DNA of 7,036 nt from assembly GCA_019413955.1 (NCBI GenBank), contig DXMX01000020.1, positions 9,326 to 16,361 on the forward strand. Direction: 5' to 3'. Below, piece by piece: positions 1 to 4,989 of this stretch. The first letter of the stretch is position 1; each line of letters begins with the position of its first letter. A program made the translations under genes and the position numbers. The DNA comes from Collinsella sp. Its GTDB lineage: Bacteria > Actinomycetota > Coriobacteriia > Coriobacteriales > Coriobacteriaceae. The notes under the pieces are model-generated. The model was given only the letters and a program-made list of their open reading frames with translations. It was not told where the DNA came from and did not search any database.

Positions 1-27
1 AGCAGATGCCTTGGGACGATCGGACAC
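1..27 (-). CDS. 5' end of next gene in the operon, possibly cdsA (partial)
   Basis: Only nine codons are in the window: a GTG start at 27-25 followed by codons reading M-S-D-R-P-K-A-S-A, running off the window edge. The start is supported by a strong Shine-Dalgarno AGGAGG at 40-35, inside the last codons of uppS, with a 7-nt spacer. The start lies 2 nt after the uppS stop, so the gene is almost certainly co-transcribed and translationally coupled. By established gene order, the gene after uppS in many bacteria is cdsA (phosphatidate cytidylyltransferase, membrane CDP-diacylglycerol synthesis). Nine residues cannot confirm that, so the identity is inferred from context alone. Confidence 0.6.
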
Positions 28-29
28 GA

Positions 30-824
30 TTAAGCCTCCTCGGTCTTGCTCAGACCACCAAACCTACGGTCACGGCCCTGATAGGCCAAAATGGCGTCGA
101 CAAGGCCCCAACGATCAAAGTCGGGCCAATAGGTATCGGTGACATAGAACTCGGAATAAGCCACCTGCCACAGCAGATAGTTCGAAAGGCGCAGCTCACC
201 AGAGGTGCGAATCACAAGCTCAGGATCGGGAAGACCGGCGGTATAGAGGTGGGAAGCCACCATGTCGTCATCAATTGCGCCAGGATCGATCTTACCGGCG
301 GCAGCGTCGAGTGCGATCTGACGGACAGCGCGGGTAATCTCGGCACGCGCGCCGTAGTTGACGGCAAGCGCCAGCGTCATGCCGGTGTGATCGGCGCACT
401 CGGCAAGACCGCGTTCAAAAACATCGCGGGTCTTCTTGGGCAGAGCGGAAATGTCACCCAAAAAGACAACGCGCACGTTTTCGCGCTTCAGAAGCGGCAA
501 CTCGTCGATGAACGTCTTGGCAAACAAGTGCATCAAGACGTTGACCTCATGCTGCGGGCGGTTCCAGTTTTCGGTAGAAAACGCATAGGCAGAAAGCACG
601 TCGACGCCCAGGCGCACGCAGGCGGTAATGATCTCGCGCAGCGAGACGATACCCGCCTTGTGGCCCTCAGTGCGTGCAAGACCGCGCGACGTGGCCCAAC
701 GACCGTTGCCGTCCATGATGCACGAGATATGGTGCGGAATGTTATTGAGGTCAAGGTCGGAAAAACCGACGCCCGCAGGGGCGTCGGCAAAGTACTCGAC
801 CAGTTTATGCTCGTCGTATTGCAC
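30..824 (-). CDS. uppS: Undecaprenyl diphosphate synthase (cis-prenyltransferase), UppS
   Basis: Cytosolic, membrane-associated cis-prenyltransferase. It condenses eight isopentenyl diphosphates onto farnesyl diphosphate to make undecaprenyl diphosphate, the lipid carrier for peptidoglycan and other wall polymers. The 264-residue protein has the family signatures in order: MDGNGRWA at 37-44 (the Asp is the catalytic/Mg-binding residue), GHKAG at 54-58, FSTENWNRP at 82-90, NYGAR at 156-160, RTSGELRLSNYLLWQ at 206-220 (diphosphate-binding arginines) and AYSEFY at 222-227 (the Glu is the second Mg ligand). The N-terminal ~30 residues before the core are longer than in E. coli UppS. The start is GTG at 824-822. 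GGAG at 835-832, within the last codons of frr, lies 7 nt upstream, and no ATG occurs before the catalytic motif. It follows frr by 1 nt, so coupling is likely. A short-chain Z-prenyl synthase is a less likely alternative given the single copy and the context. Confidence 0.96.
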   Translation of the reverse strand: MQYDEHKLVEYFADAPAGVGFSDLDLNNIPHHISCIMDGNGRWATSRGLARTEGHKAGIVSLREIITACVRLGVDVLSAYAFSTENWNRPQHEVNVLMHLFAKTFIDELPLLKRENVRVVFLGDISALPKKTRDVFERGLAECADHTGMTLALAVNYGARAEITRAVRQIALDAAAGKIDPGAIDDDMVASHLYTAGLPDPELVIRTSGELRLSNYLLWQVAYSEFYVTDTYWPDFDRWGLVDAILAYQGRDRRFGGLSKTEEA

Positions 825-825
825 C

Positions 826-1362
826 TTAGATCTCCATGACCTCGGCTTCTTTTTCCTTCAGAAGCTCCTCGACCTTGGCGACATACTCATCAGTGTGCTT
901 CTGGACCTTGGCCTGCTCGCGACGGACATCGTCCTCGGTGAGCTCCTCATCGCGCTCGAGCTTGTTGTTGAAGTCGCGACGGATGTTACGGATAGACACC
1001 TTGGCCTGCTCGGCGTACTCGCGGCACTCCTTGACGAGCTCGCGACGGCGCTCCTCAGTGGGAGCCGGGAACGGAAGACGAACGACGGTGCCATCGGAGT
1101 TGGGGGTAATACCCAGATCGGAAGCGCCGATGGCCTTGACGATAGCATTGATGAGTGCCTTGTCCCACGGCTCGATGAGCAGCATGTGGGCCTCGGGGGT
1201 CTTGACGGCGGCAACCTGCGTGACCGGCGTGGGAACACCGTAATAATCGACGGTGATGTCGGACAGAATGTTGGCATTGGCGCGGCCGGTACGGACCTTG
1301 GAGAAGTTATGCTTGAGGGACTCGAGCGACTTGTCCATATGGGCGGTGATGTTCTCTGCCAT
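826..1362 (-). CDS. frr: Ribosome recycling factor, RRF
   Basis: RRF acts with EF-G to split post-termination ribosomes into subunits so that they can start again. The 178-residue protein is slightly shorter than the common ~185. It shows the two-domain layout. The long helices of domain I come from residues ~1-28 (with the conserved VRTGRAN at 23-29) and ~105-178 (TEERRRELVK at 102-111, then a charged helix with RNIRRDFNNKLE at 125-136). The small domain II, ~30-104, contains YYGVPTPVTQVA at 40-51 and SDLGITPNSDG at 81-91. The ATG start at 1362-1360 has an AGGAGG at 1375-1370 embedded in the last codons of pyrH, with a 7-nt spacer. The gap to the pyrH stop is 2 nt. No promoter or terminator is visible between pyrH and frr, so expression follows pyrH. 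The pyrH-frr pairing is one of the most conserved in bacteria. Confidence 0.98.
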   Translation of the reverse strand: MAENITAHMDKSLESLKHNFSKVRTGRANANILSDITVDYYGVPTPVTQVAAVKTPEAHMLLIEPWDKALINAIVKAIGASDLGITPNSDGTVVRLPFPAPTEERRRELVKECREYAEQAKVSIRNIRRDFNNKLERDEELTEDDVRREQAKVQKHTDEYVAKVEELLKEKEAEVMEI

Positions 1363-1364
1363 GC

Positions 1365-2087
1365 TTAATCCTCCTGATAGACGAGCGTGCCGACGGGCTC
1401 ACCCGAAAGCGCGCGCTTGACGGTGTCCTCGCCATCGATGTTGAGGACCAAAATCGGCATACGGTTGTCCTGGCACAGTGCCGTAGCCGTGGAATCCATA
1501 ACCTGCAGACCGCGGACGAGAACCTCGTGATAGGTAATCTTGTCAAAACGGACGGCATCAGCGCACTTGACGGGATCCTTATCGTAGATGCCGTCAACCT
1601 TGGTGGCTTTAATCAGAATCTCGGCGCCGATCTCACACGCACGAAGAGCCGCGGCGGTGTCGGTCGTAAAGTACGGATTGCCCGAACCGGCGGCAAAAAT
1701 AACGACGTTGCCCTTGGAAAGGTGGTTGATGGCGCGACGGCGAATATAGGGCTCGCAGATCTCGTTCATCTGGATAGCGCTCATCACGCGGCAGGGAACA
1801 TCGTTATGCTCGAAGGCATCCTGCAGGGCGAGCGCGTTCATAACGGTTGCCAGCATGCCCATGTAGTCGGCCTGAGCACGCTCCATGCCACCGGCAGCGC
1901 CTGCCATGCCGCGGAAAATATTGCCGCCGCCGACAACGACGCCGACCTCATGGCCAACGGCGAGCAGCTCCTTGACCTGCTTAGCAAGATGGTCGGTAAC
2001 CTTGGGGTCGATGCCATATTGGCCGTCGCCCATCAGCGCTTCGCCGGAAAGCTTAAGAAGCACGCGTTTATATCGGATGTCGGACAA
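1365..2087 (-). CDS. pyrH: UMP kinase (uridylate kinase), PyrH
   Basis: PyrH phosphorylates UMP to UDP with ATP, a required step in pyrimidine nucleotide synthesis. It is a hexameric cytosolic enzyme of the amino-acid-kinase fold, unrelated to eukaryotic UMP kinases. The 240-residue protein is the usual length and carries KLSGEAL at 12-18 (phosphate-binding lysine), the glycine-rich VVGGGNIFRG at 51-60, the UMP-binding QADYMGMLATVMNALALQ region at 72-89, AAGSGNPYFTTDTAAALRA at 132-150 and the ATP-side KATKVDGIYDKDP at 160-172. The start is TTG at 2087-2085. No ATG or GTG lies near it, and the Shine-Dalgarno GGAGG at 2098-2094 is near-ideal (6-nt spacer). The gene heads a new transcription unit: a strong terminator separates it from tsf, and a candidate promoter lies in between. 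Frr follows by 2 nt. Confidence 0.98.
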   Translation of the reverse strand: MSDIRYKRVLLKLSGEALMGDGQYGIDPKVTDHLAKQVKELLAVGHEVGVVVGGGNIFRGMAGAAGGMERAQADYMGMLATVMNALALQDAFEHNDVPCRVMSAIQMNEICEPYIRRRAINHLSKGNVVIFAAGSGNPYFTTDTAAALRACEIGAEILIKATKVDGIYDKDPVKCADAVRFDKITYHEVLVRGLQVMDSTATALCQDNRMPILVLNIDGEDTVKRALSGEPVGTLVYQED

Positions 2088-2101
2088 AGCGATCCTCCTT
2101 T
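2088..2101 (-). promoter_or_regulatory. pyrH ribosome-binding site deciding a TTG start
   Basis: On the minus strand AAAGGAGG (2101-2094) is followed by a 6-nt spacer and TTG at 2087-2085. The match to the 16S 3' end is long, and this fixes the unusual start codon of pyrH. Confidence 0.85.
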
Positions 2102-2117
2102 AGATTGAACTCTCAAC

Positions 2118-2146
2118 ATTCTATCAAAGGCTCTAAGAAGAGCCAT
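2118..2146 (-). promoter_or_regulatory. Candidate promoter for pyrH-frr-uppS
   Basis: On the minus strand TAGAAT at 2123-2118 matches five of six bases of the -10 consensus. With a 17-bp spacer the -35 position is ATGGCT at 2146-2141, which matches only three of six. A promoter is expected here because a strong terminator sits just upstream and pyrH follows. Transcription would begin around 2111, giving a leader of only about 24 nt. The weak -35 keeps the confidence modest. Confidence 0.45.
2129..2144 (-). repeat. Perfect 6-4-6 inverted repeat upstream of pyrH
   Basis: GGCTCT, then TCTT, then AGAGCC (minus strand) forms a perfect six-base-pair palindrome just downstream of the tsf terminator. 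It falls almost wholly between the candidate -35 and -10 of the pyrH promoter. It could be a second, weaker terminator stem (followed by TTTG), or an operator. The sequence alone does not decide between these. Confidence 0.6.
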
Positions 2147-2147
2147 G

Positions 2148-2182
2148 AAAAAGCAGGCTGTGAGTAAAACCCACAGCCTGCT
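2148..2182 (-). terminator. Intrinsic terminator of the rpsB-tsf operon
   Basis: On the minus strand AGCAGGCTGTG (2182-2172) pairs perfectly with CACAGCCTGCT (2162-2152) around a 9-nt loop. The stem is followed directly by TTTTC (five T including the last stem base). An 11-bp GC-rich stem with a T tract 24 nt after the tsf stop is a textbook Rho-independent terminator. The plus-strand reading lacks a T tract, so it acts in one direction. Confidence 0.93.
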
Positions 2183-2205
2183 CATTACCAGCTACAAGAG
2201 CTTAT

Positions 2206-3075
2206 TTACTCGCCACGGACCAGACGGTCAAAGGCAACGACGGTAATGGTGTCGCCGAGCTCCTTGGAGACCTGCTCAGCGTACTTCTTGATGGTGAGGG
2301 AGCTGTCCTTGATGAACTCCTGCTCGGTGAGCACGGACTGCTTGTAGAACTTCTCCAGACGGCCGACAGCCATCTTCTCCTGGATAGCCTCGGGCTTGCC
2401 GGACTCGGCAGCCTGGGCCATGTAGATCTGCTTCTCGTGCTCGACGGTCTCGGCCGGAACCTGATCGCGGGTAGCGCAGATCGGGGCGACGGCGGCAACC
2501 TGAAGGGCAACGTCGTGAGCGAAGGTCTTGAAGGATTCAGCCTGAGCGGTCTCAGCCTTCTCGAAGGCGAACTCGACGAGGACGCCGATCTTACCACCCA
2601 TGTGGATGTAAGAAGCGAGCGCGCCGTTCTCAGCCTTGCGGGCAGCGAAGCGGGAGATCTTCATGTTCTCGCCCATGATGTGAATCATCTCGGTGAGCTC
2701 GGAGGAAACGGTCTCCTCGCCCATCGGCTTCTCGAGCAGAGCGTCGACGTCAGCAGGCTCGGTGGTAGCGACAACCTCAGCGACCTTGGAAGCAAAGCCG
2801 GTGAACTTGGCGTTAGAGCCAACGAAGTCAGTCTCGCAGGAGAGCTCGAGCAGAGCGCCGGTCTTGCCATCCTCGGAGACGAACGCGGCGACAGCGCCCT
2901 CGTTGGTCTCACGGCCAGCCTTCTTGGCAGCCTTGGCAAGGCCGTTCTTACGCAGAACGTCGACAGCGGCGTCCATGTCGCCGTCAGCCTCGACGAGAGC
3001 CTTCTTGCACTCCATCATCGGGGAGTCGGTCATCTCGCGGAGCTGCTTGACCATAGCGGCGGTAATCTGGGCCAT
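2206..3075 (-). CDS. tsf: Translation elongation factor Ts, EF-Ts
   Basis: EF-Ts is the guanine-nucleotide exchange factor for EF-Tu, restoring EF-Tu-GTP after each delivery of aminoacyl-tRNA. The 289-residue protein starts with the UBA-like domain (MAQITAAMVKQLREMT, with MMECKKAL at 20-27) that binds EF-Tu. The TDFV motif at 82-85, which disrupts the Mg site of EF-Tu, follows. The core has SYIHMGGKIGVLVEF at 155-169 and HDVALQVAA at 187-195, and a C-terminal module ends in FDRLVRGE. The loop usually written TGAGMMDCKKAL reads TDSPMMECKKAL here, a variant I recall from other lineages, so not a defect. I chose ATG at 3075-3073: AAAGGA at 3087-3082 lies at a good distance and the protein then begins like its relatives. 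A TTG at 3090 would add five residues and lies upstream of that Shine-Dalgarno. It is 45 nt after rpsB with no terminator between, so they are co-transcribed. The strong preference for C/G-ending codons fits high expression. Confidence 0.98.
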   Translation of the reverse strand: MAQITAAMVKQLREMTDSPMMECKKALVEADGDMDAAVDVLRKNGLAKAAKKAGRETNEGAVAAFVSEDGKTGALLELSCETDFVGSNAKFTGFASKVAEVVATTEPADVDALLEKPMGEETVSSELTEMIHIMGENMKISRFAARKAENGALASYIHMGGKIGVLVEFAFEKAETAQAESFKTFAHDVALQVAAVAPICATRDQVPAETVEHEKQIYMAQAAESGKPEAIQEKMAVGRLEKFYKQSVLTEQEFIKDSSLTIKKYAEQVSKELGDTITVVAFDRLVRGE

Positions 3076-3120
3076 TGTGGTTCCTTTCAAAGAGATGAAA
3101 AAGAATTAACTAAGACTGAT

Positions 3121-3849
3121 TTACTCGGCCTTGGGCTCAGCGGCCATCTCGGCCTCGGAGACCTGCTCCTTGCCGGAGCCAGCGAGGCAGGCGTCAGCCA
3201 TGAGCTCGCACATAAGGGTGACAGCGGAGATAGCGTCATCGTTGCAGGGGATGCCGTACTCGACCTCGTCGGGATCGGAGTTGGTGTCGATCAGGGCGAC
3301 GACGGGGATGTTCAGGCGCTGGGCCTCCTTGATGGCGTTCTCCTCGCGCTTGGTGTCGATGACGAAGAGAGCCTGGGGCAGACCCTTCATGTCGCGGGCG
3401 CCACCGAGGTTGGTCTGGAGCTTAGTGAGCTCCTTGCCGAGAACAGCCTGCTCCTTCTTGGGCAGAACAGCCATGCGGCCGTCCTCGACCATGGCCTCGA
3501 GCTCCTCCATGCGGTTGATGCGGGAGCGGATGGTGACGAAGTTGGTCAGCATACCGCCGAGCCAACGCTGGTTGATGTAAGGCATGTTGGCGCGCTCAGC
3601 AGCGTTCTTGACGGCCTCCTGAGCCTGCTTCTTGGTGCCGACGAACAGCACGTTGCCACCCTTGGCGACGTTCTTGACGAAGGTGTAGGCCTGGTCGGCG
3701 TCGAGGATGGTCTGCTTGAGGTCGAGGATGTAGATGCCGTTGCGCTCACCGAAGATGAACGGCTTCATCTTGGGGTTCCAGCGACGGGTCTGGTGACCGA
3801 AGTGGCAGCCGGCCTCGAGCAGGGTGCGGATATTAATCTTGGTAGCCAT
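3121..3849 (-). CDS. rpsB: 30S ribosomal protein S2
   Basis: S2 is a late-assembling small-subunit protein that sits between head and body of the 30S subunit and is needed for S1 docking in bacteria that have it. The 242-residue protein shows AGCHFGHQTRRWNPKM at 13-28, FIFGERNGIYILDL at 31-44, VLFVGTKKQAQEAV at 67-80, QRWLGGMLTNF at 94-104, a coiled-coil segment about 105-145 and VVALIDTNSDPD at 183-194. It ends in an acidic, alanine-rich tail. The length is normal. The ATG start at 3849 has AGGAGG at 3861-3856 with a 6-nt spacer. The gene has its own promoter and a structured leader (separate entries) and is followed by tsf, the widely conserved pair. In E. coli S2 represses its own rpsB-tsf mRNA; whether this happens here is inference. 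Confidence 0.99.
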   Translation of the reverse strand: MATKINIRTLLEAGCHFGHQTRRWNPKMKPFIFGERNGIYILDLKQTILDADQAYTFVKNVAKGGNVLFVGTKKQAQEAVKNAAERANMPYINQRWLGGMLTNFVTIRSRINRMEELEAMVEDGRMAVLPKKEQAVLGKELTKLQTNLGGARDMKGLPQALFVIDTKREENAIKEAQRLNIPVVALIDTNSDPDEVEYGIPCNDDAISAVTLMCELMADACLAGSGKEQVSEAEMAAEPKAE

Positions 3850-3983
3850 GTTAAACCTCCTGTGGTTTGCCTCCGCGCGGGGTCATCCTCCAAAACCAAC
3901 CCGGACATGTGCTACCAAAGCCCGGGCACCACGGTATGAAGTAGCCGCGCGTGCGTGATAAAAACATGTTGCCGTGAAGCAAC
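3850..3983 (-). promoter_or_regulatory. Structured 5' leader of rpsB-tsf mRNA, possible S2 autoregulatory element
   Basis: The transcript predicted from the upstream promoter has an untranslated leader of about 134 nt. Directly visible pairings on the minus strand are: (1) GTTGC 3983-3979 with GCAAC 3972-3968, at the very 5' end; (2) CGCGCGG 3951-3945 with CCGCGCG 3880-3874, enclosing the middle; (3) GCTAC 3945-3941 with GTAGC 3915-3911; (4) CCCGGG 3926-3921 with UCCGGG 3905-3900 (one G-U), which crosses helix 3 as a pseudoknot; (5) a hairpin over the Shine-Dalgarno. No folding was run. Autoregulation by S2 through the leader is known in E. coli, and applying it here is inference. I do not recognise this as a named Rfam family. 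Confidence 0.5.
3853..3868 (-). promoter_or_regulatory. Hairpin overlapping the rpsB Shine-Dalgarno
   Basis: AAACC (3868-3864), loop ACAGGA, GGTTT (3857-3853) is a five-base-pair hairpin that places half of the rpsB AGGAGG in the loop and its last GG in the stem. The 5' arm, extended as CAAACC, can instead pair with GGTTTTG at 3897-3891 (one bulged T), which would free the ribosome-binding site. The stem is short and AU-containing, so its effect would be modest without a protein or ligand. Confidence 0.4.
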
Positions 3984-3990
3984 CCGATGA

Positions 3991-4019
3991 ATGATAGCAG
4001 GAATGCCTCTTCCTGCCAA
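3991..4019 (-). promoter_or_regulatory. Promoter of the rpsB-tsf operon
   Basis: On the minus strand the -35 is TTGGCA at 4019-4014 (five of six consensus bases), followed by exactly 17 bp and the -10 TATCAT at 3996-3991 (five of six). A TG one base before the -10 makes it an extended -10 element. The predicted start of transcription is a G at about 3985-3983. It sits 50 nt after the recombinase stop, giving the ribosomal genes a supply independent of the upstream operon. This is consistent with a strong vegetative sigma-70-type promoter. Confidence 0.8.
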
Positions 4020-4068
4020 CCCGCAATCAAAACCACACACCTGAGTGCGGCGCGGGACGTGCCAGCCA

Positions 4069-4989
4069 CTATTCGCCGCGGGGATGGGCTTGAGCCACAG
4101 CCCGCTTAAGCCGATCGGGTGTGAGATGCGTGTAGATCTGCGTCGTGGACAGGCTCGCATGACCTAGCAGCTCTTGAACCGAGCGCAGGTCCGCACCGCC
4201 CTCGAGCAAGTCGGTCGCAAAGGTATGGCGCATCGCATGCGGGGCGATGTCAGCCGGAATGCCGGCGAGCGTCGCCAGCGTATGGAACCGCCGCCGGAGC
4301 ATCGCGGCGCTCATGCGATTGCCGCGCGCCGATATAAGCAGCGGATGCGGCCCGGTAGCGAGGTCGCGGCGCTTTGCCCGAGCGAGCAACTCCGGCCTCC
4401 CCTCTTCAATATAGAGACGCGTCACATCGAGCGCACGACGATACAGAGGAACGATGCGCTCCTTGCTTCCCTTGCCCCACAGGCGCAGCGTGCGCTCGGA
4501 CCATGAGATGGATTCCACATTGAGCGCCGCAAGCTCTGAGATGCGGGCACCCGAGGCATAGAGCAACTCGAGCATCGCCGCATCGCGCAGTCCCGCGGGT
4601 GTTGAGGTATCAGGCGTCTTGAGCAGCGCCTCGACCTGCTGGGTCGTAAGGACGCCCGGCAGGTCACGCGGCAGCTTGGGCGACGCGATCGCCGAGACCG
4701 CATCGCCCTCGACAATCCCCTCGGCAGCCATCCAGCGATAGAGAGATCGAATAGCCGACAGGTGCGCCGCAAGCGTTCGGGGAGCCACCTGCTCACGCGA
4801 AAGCTCGGCAAGATAGCGACGAATGGTGCGCACGTCGGCAGCGAAAGCATCAATATCCTCGCGCTCGCACCAGGCAGCAAAGCGCTCTAGCCTCGAGCCA
4901 TAGGCCGTCACCGTGTTGGGAGAAAGCCCCTCAACGCGTGCGATATAGGCGATAAAAGAGTCGACGGTGTCGTACAGGTCAAAGGCTAT
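4069..4989 (-). CDS. xerC: XerC-type tyrosine recombinase, apparent ATA start
   Basis: Site-specific tyrosine recombinase, by context the XerC/CodV type that works with a partner at dif to resolve chromosome dimers. Counting 306 residues from ATA at 4989-4987, the N-terminal SAM-like core-binding domain covers about 1-105 (DTVDSFIAYIARVEGLSPNT, residues 7-26). The catalytic domain has all six active-site residues: R149 in GARISEL, K173 in GKGSKER, H251 and R254 in HAMRHTFA, H277 in LGHASLSTTQ, and the nucleophile Y286 in IYTHLTP. Spacing matches E. coli XerD closely, so the enzyme looks active. The nearest ordinary start, GTG at 4911, has no good Shine-Dalgarno and would remove 26 conserved-looking residues. 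By contrast GGAGG at 5003-4999 sits 9 nt before ATA, which overlaps the trmFO stop (ATAG). CTG at 4977 is the other possibility. XerD cannot be ruled out from sequence alone; XerC is chosen from its position beside trmFO and rpsB. Confidence 0.9.
   Translation of the reverse strand: MAFDLYDTVDSFIAYIARVEGLSPNTVTAYGSRLERFAAWCEREDIDAFAADVRTIRRYLAELSREQVAPRTLAAHLSAIRSLYRWMAAEGIVEGDAVSAIASPKLPRDLPGVLTTQQVEALLKTPDTSTPAGLRDAAMLELLYASGARISELAALNVESISWSERTLRLWGKGSKERIVPLYRRALDVTRLYIEEGRPELLARAKRRDLATGPHPLLISARGNRMSAAMLRRRFHTLATLAGIPADIAPHAMRHTFATDLLEGGADLRSVQELLGHASLSTTQIYTHLTPDRLKRAVAQAHPRGE

Noticed and set aside
6..839. 277-residue plus-strand open frame opposite uppS
   Set aside because: It is antisense to a complete uppS with all motifs, and its translation has no family signature. 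A long antisense frame is expected from the codon bias.
2437..3939. 500-residue open frame on the plus strand across tsf, rpsB and the rpsB leader
   Set aside because: It lies wholly opposite two unmistakable, highly conserved genes. Its Leu/Gly/Asp/Val-rich composition is what reversed Lys/Glu/Ala codons in GC-rich, codon-biased genes produce. No recognisable domain is seen.
3960..3983. GTTGC/GCAAC hairpin followed by TTTTT as an attenuator in the rpsB leader
   Set aside because: The stem is only five base pairs and three bases separate it from the T run, so termination would be very weak. Its place at the 5' end of the transcript fits a stabilising stem better.
4020..4068. Terminator for the dprA-trmFO-xer operon after the recombinase stop
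   Set aside because: Short GC-rich complementarities exist, but no stem followed by a T tract is seen. Read-through into rpsB seems possible.
3851..4069. 72-codon minus-strand frame filling the xer-rpsB gap, with GTG overlapping the xer stop (TAGTG)
   Set aside because: It has no Shine-Dalgarno, the rpsB promoter lies inside it and the residue composition is odd (many Cys, Trp, Pro). An internal ATG at 3967 also lacks a ribosome-binding site. A leader peptide cannot be excluded but nothing supports it.
4069..4989. The recombinase as a phage or integron integrase marking a mobile element
   Set aside because: Length and spacing of the active-site residues match housekeeping XerC/D, the gene is embedded in a core operon, and no attachment repeats or cargo genes are present. 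No dif-like site was noticed in the window.
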